Shown: in pieces, positions 1-7,924 of the stretch
Numbering within the stretch: the stretch's first letter is position 1
Layout of the letters: each line of letters starts with the position of its first letter
Source: a virus
IMG/VR virus record: IMGVR_UViG_3300020438_000175
Span: 1 to 29,972 of that record
DNA: 29,972 nucleotides
Reading direction: 5' to 3' (one strand)
Notes under the pieces: model-generated
Database searches by the model: none
Seen by the model: only the letters and a program-made list of their open reading frames with translations
What the model was told of the DNA's origin: nothing
Position numbers and translations under genes: made by a program

Positions 1-2
1 CA

Positions 3-1310
3 GAAGCATTCTTTGAATTAAACAGAACAGATGATCCTGCTGGTGATCAAAATATTGGAGTAATTGAATTTAGTCAAGGAAATGCAGCTTCAAGACTTGC
101 TGCACGAATTATAACTCGTAGAGATGGTGGTGTTTGGGGAGCAGCAAGTCTTCCTACCAGATTTGAATTCCATACATGTATTAGTGGATCAAATACTACT
201 AGTGAAAAAATTCGTATTGCATCAAATGGCAATCTTCTTCCAGGTGGAGACAATTCACAAGATATTGGATCATCATCTAGTAAAAGATTTGCCAATTTAT
301 ATCTTTATAATACTACATATTTTGGACCTAATGGTTCTTTAGTAAAAGAAAATAATCTTAGATTCCAAGCATCTGGAGCTTCATATATTGATCAGGCAAC
401 CGCTGGTCAGAATCTGATCTTTAGAACGTCAGATAGTTCTTCACTTGACGTAACGGCAGGATACATCAGTAACAAGGGAACTTTATCTTTATCAGGTGTT
501 ACCAATTCACGTGCTTTGGAAATTAATGCTGGTGGCGGTGCTTCATCATTAGTCTTTGATCGTAATGGACATATAACATCAAACATTCGTGCTGGTGATG
601 GATACTCAAACGTTTCTGGTGGTTCTGGTGGTGGATCAAGGATTACGTTAAATAAAGAATATATGCAGTTCTGGACTTATCCTTATGTAAATGGATATAT
701 TGAACCAACTTATTCCAAGAGATTCCAAGTTGATAATCAGGGAGCATCATGTTATGGATCTGGAAATGGAAATGGAAGATATCATTTTACCAATGAAACT
801 GCAAATACGAATAGACACGTAGAACATTCATTTGCAAGAGTAGGTGGAAGTAATAGAGGAACTACTGCTTGCGTGTATGTTGGTGAGAATAGTAACGCAC
901 AAGGTGAAGTAATTGTAGTTACTTCAGGATCAAATGGATCGCTGTCTAGTGGAGTTATTATTAACAATAATTCTCAATCATGGTCAGCATATTCCGATAC
1001 CAGATTAAAGAATAAGATAAGTGATATTACAAATGCATTAACAGGTATTAGTCAAATAGATACTTGGAAGTATTCTATGAAAGATGATTCTACAAATGAA
1101 CCTAAGTTAGGTGTTACTGCACAATCAGTACAATCAGTCTATCCAGAGGTTATTAGTCAGAGAGATAGGATAACTGATGATACTGATGATACTGAGTACT
1201 TGCAAGTTGCATACACAGAATTAATTCCTGTTTGTATCGCAGCTATTAAAGAGTTAAAGGCAAAGGTAGAAACCCTTGAAGCAGAAGTTACTACACTTAA
1301 ATCTGCATAA
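3..1310 (+). CDS. Tail fibre protein, C-terminal part, with Peptidase_S74 chaperone domain (5' truncated)
   Basis: The frame is open from the left edge, so the true start lies outside; about 435 residues are visible. The front is low-complexity fibre sequence with the common phage fibre phrase DIGSSSSKRFANLYL near residues 90-105. The last ~105 residues are a Peptidase_S74 (intramolecular chaperone autoprocessing) domain: SDTRLKNKI around residue 331, GVTAQSVQSVYPEV, then YTELIPVCIAAIKELK and a closing heptad-like helix. In this family the domain trimerises the fibre shaft and then cuts itself off at the Ser of the SDxRLK motif; that is family knowledge, and the Ser (S331 of the visible part) is present. 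A TTG at 516 could be mistaken for a start, but coding sequence clearly continues upstream of it. The stop overlaps the next ATG (TAATG). Confidence 0.88.
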   Translation, partial: EAFFELNRTDDPAGDQNIGVIEFSQGNAASRLAARIITRRDGGVWGAASLPTRFEFHTCISGSNTTSEKIRIASNGNLLPGGDNSQDIGSSSSKRFANLYLYNTTYFGPNGSLVKENNLRFQASGASYIDQATAGQNLIFRTSDSSSLDVTAGYISNKGTLSLSGVTNSRALEINAGGGASSLVFDRNGHITSNIRAGDGYSNVSGGSGGGSRITLNKEYMQFWTYPYVNGYIEPTYSKRFQVDNQGASCYGSGNGNGRYHFTNETANTNRHVEHSFARVGGSNRGTTACVYVGENSNAQGEVIVVTSGSNGSLSSGVIINNNSQSWSAYSDTRLKNKISDITNALTGISQIDTWKYSMKDDSTNEPKLGVTAQSVQSVYPEVISQRDRITDDTDDTEYLQVAYTELIPVCIAAIKELKAKVETLEAEVTTLKSA

Positions 1311-1525
1311 TGGATCATTTGAAAGTAAAGGACAGTGATCATCTCTACAGGGATGTGAATACTGGTGCAATCATAAATACCGATAGGTCTTCTTTTGAGA
1401 AATATAAGAGGTCTAAGTTAAAGTTTCAGAATATGGAACATGAGTTAGATCATCTAAAAGGCGAGATAAGTGAGATCAAATCCCTCTTAAGACAATTGGT
1501 TAATACAGATGGCTCACACACTTAG
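1310..1525 (+). CDS. Small coiled-coil protein of the fibre cluster
   Basis: 71 residues. It starts at the ATG overlapping the stop of the S74 fibre gene (TAATG), which suggests translational coupling. The N-terminal half contains YRDVNTGAIINTDRSS; the C-terminal half (about residues 38-65) is a charged heptad-type helix (MEHELDHLKGEISEIKSLLR) that should form a coiled coil. Short proteins of this shape (a beta-like N-terminus naming a 'D-N-x-A-I-x-N-T' stretch, then a coiled coil) are common beside structural genes of T4-like marine phages, but I know of no assigned function. It probably binds or oligomerises with a fibre or baseplate component; that is inference from context. Its 3' end overlaps the next gene by 17 nt. 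Confidence 0.72.
   Translation: MDHLKVKDSDHLYRDVNTGAIINTDRSSFEKYKRSKLKFQNMEHELDHLKGEISEIKSLLRQLVNTDGSHT
1372..1379 (+). promoter_or_regulatory. Possible late promoter (CATAAATA)
   Basis: Matches seven of eight bases of the T4 late promoter TATAAATA and lies 129 nt upstream of the ATG of the 498-aa fibre gene. It is inside the 71-aa coding region, unlike the other candidates in the window, which sit at gene ends, so chance occurrence in AT-rich DNA is quite possible. Confidence 0.25.
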
Positions 1526-3005
1526 GAAAGTTGATAAAGATTTCTCCTTTGATGAACAAAGGGTAGAACTTAATGAGCTAGCTTTAGATGTATATAATTT
1601 ACAGCATCATTTTGATGATCTCTCTCTTGATGATCTTGTTGATGTAAGTGCTGCTGGTGCTGCTATACAGCAAATAATAAAATTTAATGGTACTTCCTGG
1701 GTTCTAGATACGGACGTAGTTAGTACCAGTTTTAGTGTTCAGACTAATACTGCTAGTGGTGGTGGTGCTCTTTCATATGATAATAGTACTGCTATATTTC
1801 AATATACTCCACCATACTTAAGTAATTTCTTAACAAGTGTTGCTTTAAATGATCTTACAGATGTTAATACAGCAGGTGCTCAAACTGGTAAAATCATTAA
1901 GTATGATAGTACTGTTAATTCTGGTAGTGGAGGTTGGGTAGTAGCAGATGATAATACTACTGTTGCTAGTGCATTTATCAGTCTTACAGATACACCTTCA
2001 TCTCTTAGTGCTGGCAAGTGGTTAAAGGTAAATGTAGGTGGTACTGCTCTTGAGTGGACTGATGCTCCTTCTACTGGAGCAACTTCATTTATTGGACTTA
2101 GTGATACTCCAGGAACACTTACTGCTAATAAGTGGTTAAAGGTTAATGCTGGTGGTACTGCTTTAGAATATACCAATGAACCTACAGATACTACTTACAA
2201 TGTTTTTAGTACCACTGAAAATGGATTAGCACCACAATCTCCTGGTGGTACTACTAAGTTTCTTAGAGCAGATGGTAGTTGGGAGTTACCTCCCACATAT
2301 ACTGCTTTTACTGGCACAACTGTAGGTCTAGTTCCTACATCTACATCAGGTGAAACAACTAAGTTCTTAAGATCAGATGGTACTTGGGTTGATTCTCCTG
2401 GTGAAGCAAATGTTCAATCCGATTGGCAACAATCAACTACATCTGCTGATGATTATATAAAGAATAAACCAACTTTAGTAACTACTCTCAACGGACTTAC
2501 GGATGTCAATACAGCAGGTGCTACTACTGACAAAATCCTTAAATATGATAGTACTGCTAATGCTGGTGCTGGAGGTTGGGTAGTAGGAGATGATGTTACT
2601 GGTGGTGGAGCATCTGGTGCAAATGTTACTATTTCTGATACTGCTCCTACTTCCCCTAGTGTTGGAGATCTTTGGTTTAAATCAGATGAAGGTAGATTGA
2701 AGATCTATTATAATGATGGTGATAGTATTCAATGGGTTGATACTAGTCCAATTGGTTCTGGTGGAGGTACTGGTGGAAGTTTTAGTGTAACTACTGACGA
2801 TAATGAACCATCTAATCCTTCTGATGGTGATTTATGGTGGAAGTCTAATGAGGGTCAACTTAAAGTTTATTATCAAGATGCTAATAGTTCTCAATGGGTT
2901 GATACTGGAGGTGGATTTGTTGGTATTACATTAATTGCATTAAAGGATGTTGTTGCTGCATCATCTGATTTTGCTGATTTTAAAACACGTGTCGCTGCAT
3001 TGTAA
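1509..3005 (+). CDS. Repeat-built tail fibre protein, 498 aa
   Basis: Likely late structural protein of the tail fibre. The start ATG lies within the end of the preceding gene, giving MAHTLRKVDKDFSFDEQRVE, a non-repetitive head that could anchor to the baseplate. The body is a patchwork of fibre modules: LxDLTDVNTAGAxTxKIxKYDST appears at about residues 118 and 328, a SxLxAGKWLKVNxGGTALEW/Y module twice near residues 160-220, KFLRADGSW/KFLRSDGTW twice, and a SxGDLWFKSxEGxLKxYYxD module twice near residues 385-465. The protein closes with LKDVVAASSDFADFKTRVAAL, an ending I recognise from cyanophage fibre proteins. There are no enzymatic motifs. Which receptor or partner it binds is not visible in the sequence. 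Confidence 0.85.
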   Translation: MAHTLRKVDKDFSFDEQRVELNELALDVYNLQHHFDDLSLDDLVDVSAAGAAIQQIIKFNGTSWVLDTDVVSTSFSVQTNTASGGGALSYDNSTAIFQYTPPYLSNFLTSVALNDLTDVNTAGAQTGKIIKYDSTVNSGSGGWVVADDNTTVASAFISLTDTPSSLSAGKWLKVNVGGTALEWTDAPSTGATSFIGLSDTPGTLTANKWLKVNAGGTALEYTNEPTDTTYNVFSTTENGLAPQSPGGTTKFLRADGSWELPPTYTAFTGTTVGLVPTSTSGETTKFLRSDGTWVDSPGEANVQSDWQQSTTSADDYIKNKPTLVTTLNGLTDVNTAGATTDKILKYDSTANAGAGGWVVGDDVTGGGASGANVTISDTAPTSPSVGDLWFKSDEGRLKIYYNDGDSIQWVDTSPIGSGGGTGGSFSVTTDDNEPSNPSDGDLWWKSNEGQLKVYYQDANSSQWVDTGGGFVGITLIALKDVVAASSDFADFKTRVAAL

Positions 3006-3007
3006 CT

Positions 3008-6000
3008 ATGGCTATTAATTTTCCCAATAATCCAAATCCAAATGATACTTGGAGCGAAGTAGGTAAAACTTGGCTGTGGGATGGAACTACTTGGAAGTTA
3101 AACAGTACAACTTCTAGTGGAATAACTGATGGAGATAAAGGAGATATTACTGTATCAAATTCTGGTGGTACATGGAATATTGATGCTAATACTATTGGTA
3201 CTACTGAATTATCTGCATCAGGAACAACAGATTTAACAACATATTTAAGAGGTGATAATACTTGGCAACCTATTAGTGGTCTTAGTGGTCTTCAAAATGT
3301 CGTAGAGGACATAACTCCACAGTTAGGTGGTAAGTTAGATTGTCAGATTCATAATATAGATTTCTATAGTGGTGGTGCTTGTTTTGGTGGAGATAGTGCA
3401 TCCTATGGAGCTAGGATGTTTATCCATCATACTAATGGTAGTGGTGGTACATCATTTATAGATGATTCTAGTGCAAATGGTTTGTATTTAATGTATGGTA
3501 CTAGTAGCAACGGAAAAGTTGTAGTTAGAAACAGAACAGGAAGTACTCAATTAACTATTAATGATTCTGGTGTTCAACCAGTTAAGATACTTGACAAAGA
3601 TGGACAAGTAGGAGGTAGTGGTCAAATATTAAGTTCAACTGGAACTGGAATTGATTGGATTGATGTGATTTCCAAAGTAGGGACTATTACTGTAACAGAT
3701 GAAAGTCAAGACACAGAATGCTATCCCTTATTTTCTAAAGATCCTACTGGTGATATAGCACCTAAGACAGGAACTAATATTAAATTTAATTCTGCTTCAG
3801 GACAATTGGAAGCAGGTAGTTTCAAGAAGACTGGTGGGACATCATCAGAGTTTTTAAAAGCAGATGGTAGTATAGACACCACTACTTACTTATCATCTGT
3901 TGCATTGAATGACCTTAGTAATGTAGATGCAGTAACTAATGTTGCTCAAGGTAAAATTCTTAAGTATAATGGATCTGATTGGGAAGTAGCAGATGATAAT
4001 GCAAGTGGTGGCGGTGGTGGTGCTACAACCATTAATAATAACGCAGATAATAGAATTATAACTGGTTCTGCTTCTGCTAATACTTTAAATGCTGAATCCA
4101 GTTTAACTTATGATGGGAATTCACTCTTCTTCAGTGATGATAAAGCAATAAAATTTGGTAGTAATCTTCGTATGCAAATGTATACGGATGGTTCTATCAA
4201 TTATATAAAGTCAGCAACAGATGGTAGTGGTGCTTTTCCTATATCAATTCATTCTGGTTCTTCAGAAGTAATAAACATTGATGATGGAAACACACAGATT
4301 AAAACTGGACTTAAAGATAAGGATGGAGATTTAGGAAGTGCTGGACAAGTTCTTTCTTCTACTGGTACTCAGGTAAATTGGGTTAATGCTTCTACTGGTG
4401 GTAGTGATACTAATACAACTTATAGTATATCTTGTGCTGATGGTGACAACGCAGACGAAGAAAAGATTAGATTAACTGCTGGTGGTAGTGGTAGTGGTGA
4501 TGATGATATAGTTTTAGAAGCTGGAACTGGCCTTACTATTGCTAGAGATGGAGATAAGATTACATTTACTAATAGCGTATCCAATAGTGATACAAAATAT
4601 GATCTAACAGGAGTAGCAACTAGTAACGGAGTAAAGATTAGATTAGCAGGATTAACTGCTTCTGGTAACACAAATGATGATGTAGAGTTTACTCCTGCTG
4701 GAGGAATATCCTATCAAGTTACTGGTAATACAGTTGAAATTAGTAGTATTAATAGTCTTAGTGGATTGAGTGATGTTGACTATCAAAGTGGATCACCTGC
4801 TAATAATAAGATATTAAAATTTAACACTAGTGTTAATGGTGGTAAATGGGTTCTTGCTGATGATGTATCTGGTGGTTCTGGTTTAACAATAGCAAATAAT
4901 GCAAATAATAGAATTGTAACTGGTATGGGTGGATCTGGTTTACATGCTGAAGGAAATCTAACTTTTGATGGTTCTACTCTTTCTGTTACTGGTACTGCTA
5001 CAATTAGTGGTGCTCTTACTGCTGGTGGTTTGACATACCCAACTACAGATGGGACAAATGGTTATCAGTTAACTAGTGATGGAAATGGTAACGTAACATG
5101 GCAACCATCTGGTACTACTGATCTTACAGGTTATGTAAAGAAAACTGAAGCTGCATCTCTAACATTAGCAAGGACTGGAGCAAGTAATTATATTATAGTT
5201 AATACAGAAAGTTATTTTGATCTTAATACAAGTGCTCAATGTACTCTTGATATTGGTGCTCAGTTCGCAGTTGATGCTGTAGGACAAATACAATTACATT
5301 CTGATAGTTATGCTGAAACTAAAAGTACACTTTTTAATTTTAAGAATGTTGCTGGTAATTCAACATACGCACAAATTAATTCCACTGGATTAAATTTATA
5401 TACTGGTGGAATTGTAGACAAAAATGGAGACACAGGAACAGCAGGTCAAGTATTAAGTACAACTTCTGGTGGATTGGATTGGGTTGATGCTACTGGTTCT
5501 GCATATGATCTAACAGGAGTAGCAACTAGTACTGGATTTAAAATTAGATTAGCAGGATTAACTGCTTCTGGTAATACAAACGATGATATTGAACTTACTC
5601 CTGCTGGAGGAATTTCATATACAGTAACTGGTAACACATGCCAAATTAGTAGTATTAATAGTATTAGTGGATTGTCTGATGTTGATCTACAAGGTAATTC
5701 ACCTGCTAATAATCAAATATTAAAATTTAACACTAGTGTTAATGGTGGTAAATGGGTTCTTGCTTCTGATGATAGTGGTGGAGGTGCTGACGGTAATAAT
5801 TACCCAAGTTCATTTGGTTGGAATTCAGGTAATGGAGTTTTAACTCTAAATCGTTCTGGTCTTAGTGCTATAACTATTGATTTGGATGGTAGGTATGCTA
5901 CAGGGACAATACCAACTAATAACAATCAACTTACAAATGGTGCTAATTATATTACAGCATCAGGTACTGTCACAAATTCGGAAAAGGCTAGAATAAGAAC

Positions 6001-6685
6001 TGATACTGGTAGTGTAAATCATAATCTAGTATTTGTTGATTCATATACTGATAATCAGCTTCAAATTCTTAAAGTAGATAATGCGGATAATTCTTTATGC
6101 TACAATCCATCTGCAAATAAACTTATAGCACAAAATACACAGTCTTATTGGATGTCGGAATGGAGTGCTCCCTCTGGTGCTGCTGCAAACGGATATTCTG
6201 GACAGTTTCTTATATCTAAAGGTTCTAGTCCGTGGGAGTGGTCACCATACATGTATCAGTCAAGTTCTGGTGAATTATGGCTTAAATCAACTAGTGGTAC
6301 TCATGAAGGTGGTCATCTTCAATTTGAGGATATGGGCGGTAATACATCATATGCAGTAGATGTTTATAGAAATGGTTATGGTAGTGATGAAGTGCTGAGA
6401 TTTATTGATCAAAGTACAGGAACTGAAAGATTTAGTGTTGGTCCACAAGGTCAATGGGGAATAGGACATGTTGGTGCTCGTGATTATGGATCATTAGGTC
6501 AGGTAATGATTAGTAGGGGTTCAAGTCTATCCCCTCAATGGGGAAATGCGAGTGGTATAGCTGCAAGTGTTGTAGGACCTGATATAGATAACATATATGC
6601 TCAGTTAAATGCGATTGGTAATGACTCTAGTATAATAACTGTTGCACAAATTAAGGCTGCACTAGCTGCTCTCACTCGTAATTAA
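3008..6685 (+). CDS. Large modular tail fibre protein, 1225 aa
   Basis: Starts two bases after the previous stop, in the same transcription unit. The N-terminus (MAINFPNNPNPNDTW then VGKTWLWDGTTWKLNS) is a short module that begins many marine phage fibre proteins. The body is rich in Gly, Ser, Thr and Asn with many beta-type repeats, including repeated phrases such as DKDGQVGGSGQILSSTG and GTAGQVLSTTSGGLDWVDA. An 87-residue block is present twice, about 300 residues apart (see the direct repeats). The end, IAQxNAIGNDSS followed by VAQIKAALAALTRN, is again non-repetitive and helical. It should be an elongated trimeric fibre; no catalytic residues and no S74 domain are seen. The repeated modules link it to the 498-aa neighbour, so the two probably arose by module exchange. 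Confidence 0.86.
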   Translation: MAINFPNNPNPNDTWSEVGKTWLWDGTTWKLNSTTSSGITDGDKGDITVSNSGGTWNIDANTIGTTELSASGTTDLTTYLRGDNTWQPISGLSGLQNVVEDITPQLGGKLDCQIHNIDFYSGGACFGGDSASYGARMFIHHTNGSGGTSFIDDSSANGLYLMYGTSSNGKVVVRNRTGSTQLTINDSGVQPVKILDKDGQVGGSGQILSSTGTGIDWIDVISKVGTITVTDESQDTECYPLFSKDPTGDIAPKTGTNIKFNSASGQLEAGSFKKTGGTSSEFLKADGSIDTTTYLSSVALNDLSNVDAVTNVAQGKILKYNGSDWEVADDNASGGGGGATTINNNADNRIITGSASANTLNAESSLTYDGNSLFFSDDKAIKFGSNLRMQMYTDGSINYIKSATDGSGAFPISIHSGSSEVINIDDGNTQIKTGLKDKDGDLGSAGQVLSSTGTQVNWVNASTGGSDTNTTYSISCADGDNADEEKIRLTAGGSGSGDDDIVLEAGTGLTIARDGDKITFTNSVSNSDTKYDLTGVATSNGVKIRLAGLTASGNTNDDVEFTPAGGISYQVTGNTVEISSINSLSGLSDVDYQSGSPANNKILKFNTSVNGGKWVLADDVSGGSGLTIANNANNRIVTGMGGSGLHAEGNLTFDGSTLSVTGTATISGALTAGGLTYPTTDGTNGYQLTSDGNGNVTWQPSGTTDLTGYVKKTEAASLTLARTGASNYIIVNTESYFDLNTSAQCTLDIGAQFAVDAVGQIQLHSDSYAETKSTLFNFKNVAGNSTYAQINSTGLNLYTGGIVDKNGDTGTAGQVLSTTSGGLDWVDATGSAYDLTGVATSTGFKIRLAGLTASGNTNDDIELTPAGGISYTVTGNTCQISSINSISGLSDVDLQGNSPANNQILKFNTSVNGGKWVLASDDSGGGADGNNYPSSFGWNSGNGVLTLNRSGLSAITIDLDGRYATGTIPTNNNQLTNGANYITASGTVTNSEKARIRTDTGSVNHNLVFVDSYTDNQLQILKVDNADNSLCYNPSANKLIAQNTQSYWMSEWSAPSGAAANGYSGQFLISKGSSPWEWSPYMYQSSSGELWLKSTSGTHEGGHLQFEDMGGNTSYAVDVYRNGYGSDEVLRFIDQSTGTERFSVGPQGQWGIGHVGARDYGSLGQVMISRGSSLSPQWGNASGIAASVVGPDIDNIYAQLNAIGNDSSIITVAQIKAALAALTRN
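4598..4858 (+). repeat. Direct repeat copy A (261 nt, in frame)
   Basis: First copy of an in-frame 261-nt (87-codon) duplication within the 1225-aa fibre gene; it begins with codons for YDLTGVATSNG and ends with NGGKWVLA. The last 48 nt are identical to those of copy B. Confidence 0.85.
5504..5764 (+). repeat. Direct repeat copy B (261 nt, in frame)
   Basis: Second copy, exactly 906 nt downstream of copy A and of the same length, with scattered substitutions (for example N to T and V to F near its start). The terminal 48-nt block (5717-5764) equals 4811-4858. Confidence 0.85.
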
Positions 6686-6688
6686 ATT

Positions 6689-7024
6689 ATGGCAATTACT
6701 CATACCGAAACTGTTACTAATTTAACAGTATTAAATGATGGAACAGATCTTGTTTCAGTAATAGATATTACAACTGTTTCTGTTGATGATTCAGATCCTT
6801 CAAATCTTACACGAACATTTTATGATACCTATAAAGTAGATACTTCTGGTGGAGCATCTGCTTCTGGATTTGTAGCATATGGTAGTTTAACAGAGGATGT
6901 TATTAAGGGTTGGATAGCAGACAAACTTGCTGCAAGTCCTAGAAAGGCAGCTGCAGTGGCATGGATAGAAAATAAAAAGAATCCTCCAACACCTCCTGAA
7001 GTGGTTAAAACACTACCTTGGTAG
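6689..7024 (+). CDS. Conserved-type small phage protein, 111 aa, unknown function
   Basis: Begins MAITHTETVTNLTVLNDG three bases after the previous stop. The first two-thirds is beta-strand-like and Thr/Val/Asp-rich (VSVIDITTVSVDDSDP); the last third is a helix (EDVIKGWIADKLAA) followed by a Pro-rich tail ending in VKTLPW. Small proteins of this plan occur repeatedly in structural clusters of T4-like cyanophages, but I cannot name a function. Position after the two fibre genes suggests a virion or fibre-assembly role, by context only. Confidence 0.72.
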   Translation: MAITHTETVTNLTVLNDGTDLVSVIDITTVSVDDSDPSNLTRTFYDTYKVDTSGGASASGFVAYGSLTEDVIKGWIADKLAASPRKAAAVAWIENKKNPPTPPEVVKTLPW

Positions 7025-7027
7025 TCG

Positions 7028-7035
7028 TATAAATA
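7028..7035 (+). promoter_or_regulatory. T4-type late promoter TATAAATA
   Basis: Exact match to the T4 late promoter core, four bases after the stop of the 111-aa gene and 25 nt before the ATG at 7060. In T4 this element is read by the phage late sigma factor (gp55) with the gp45 clamp. Confidence 0.75.
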
Positions 7036-7059
7036 TTAGTACATTACCCATTGATTATT

Positions 7060-7284
7060 ATGGATCCCGCAAGTTTAAAAATTGAATTTGACAAGCAAGT
7101 TAAAGATGCTGATGCAAAGATTGTTGAAGCAGAAAAGAATTTATTACAACTTAGAGAGTATAAAACAAAACTTCTAGGTGGACTAGAGACATTGGAATTA
7201 CTTGCCCCAAAGACCGAGGAGCAGGTAGAGACACAGGATGGTCCCCCAGAGTCTACGACACCTGCTCCTGAAGGGGAGAGTTAA
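7060..7284 (+). CDS. Small coiled-coil protein with acidic Pro-rich tail, 74 aa, unknown function
   Basis: I take the ATG at 7060 (MDPASLKIEFDKQVKDAD); a TTG nine bases earlier would add three residues and cannot be excluded, and neither has a strong Shine-Dalgarno sequence. Residues 5-50 form one long charged helix with coiled-coil spacing (LKIEFDKQVKDADAKIVEAE, then LLQLREYKTKLLGGLETLE); the last 25 residues are acidic and Pro/Thr/Glu-rich, likely disordered. An exact late promoter lies directly upstream. A chaperone, adaptor or short coiled-coil virion component would fit, but nothing in the sequence decides. Confidence 0.7.
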   Translation: MDPASLKIEFDKQVKDADAKIVEAEKNLLQLREYKTKLLGGLETLELLAPKTEEQVETQDGPPESTTPAPEGES

Positions 7285-7292
7285 ACTAAATA
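7285..7292 (+). promoter_or_regulatory. Possible late promoter (ACTAAATA)
   Basis: Near match to TATAAATA starting immediately after the stop codon at 7282-7284, 24 nt before the ATG at 7317. The placement copies that of the better matches in this window, but two bases differ from the T4 consensus. Confidence 0.4.
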
Positions 7293-7316
7293 ATACGAAG
7301 GTATATTGTAAGTAAA

Positions 7317-7880
7317 ATGCCAGCAACAACGAAGAAGAATGTTGATCCGTCACATACTATTGAGTATCAAAGGACGGTTATTAACGATATGGCAGGAGAT
7401 CTGCATAGTATCTTTATGGGTACTGCTGCGATCAATGCTGCAACAATTCAAGTTGCTGGTGCGGATATAGGTTCTATCTCTGATCATGAAGATAGAACCA
7501 TATTTTATTATTACGGTCAATTCTCCGCTGATTATACGATAAATTCTCCTACTAAACTAGCGGAGATTCTTAGTCACGCAGATGCAACCTGTGATATTGA
7601 AGATTCTCAAACAGTTACAATTGATGATGGTTGTGCATTGGTTATTAGTGATACTACAAAATATGAGTTCTTTTCAAACATGACAGAAGAGACTAACCCT
7701 CAGAAGTTAGTTGGTTTTGCTGATAATGTAAGAACAACCTTTATAAAAGATATGGGTCTAACTGGAGCAAGGAAAGTTGGATATACTGTAGCACCTACTT
7801 ATGTGGATGACGATGTAACCATAGATATAGATGATACGATTACAGTTACCGTGGATGACGAAGCGGTATTGATTGTATAA
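7317..7880 (+). CDS. Hypothetical structural-cluster protein, 187 aa
   Basis: Starts MPATTKKNVDPSHTIEYQRT, with a weak AAGGT ribosome site 14 nt upstream of the ATG. The middle (residues 50-125) alternates short hydrophobic strands with acidic turns; the C-terminus is strongly acidic and repetitive (VTIDIDDTITVTVDDEAVLI), echoing the earlier TVTIDDGCALVI around residue 100. The Asp-rich beta repeats look like turns that could bind calcium, but no canonical EF-hand loop is present. I do not recognise a family. It precedes the beta-helix fibre gene, whose late promoter overlaps its stop codon. Confidence 0.72.
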   Translation: MPATTKKNVDPSHTIEYQRTVINDMAGDLHSIFMGTAAINAATIQVAGADIGSISDHEDRTIFYYYGQFSADYTINSPTKLAEILSHADATCDIEDSQTVTIDDGCALVISDTTKYEFFSNMTEETNPQKLVGFADNVRTTFIKDMGLTGARKVGYTVAPTYVDDDVTIDIDDTITVTVDDEAVLIV

Positions 7881-7883
7881 ATA
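7876..7883 (+). promoter_or_regulatory. T4-type late promoter TATAAATA overlapping a stop codon
   Basis: Exact late promoter core; its bases 3-5 are the stop codon of the 187-aa gene. It lies 41 nt upstream of the ATG of the 932-aa beta-helix fibre gene. Confidence 0.78.
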
Positions 7884-7924
7884 ACACAGAATAGTACTTG
7901 CCAAAACTTACGGAATAGCATAGC

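Noticed and set aside
516-1310. A separate 264-aa gene starting at TTG 516
   Set aside because: The same frame is open and fibre-like back to base 3, so 516 is an internal codon of a longer gene.
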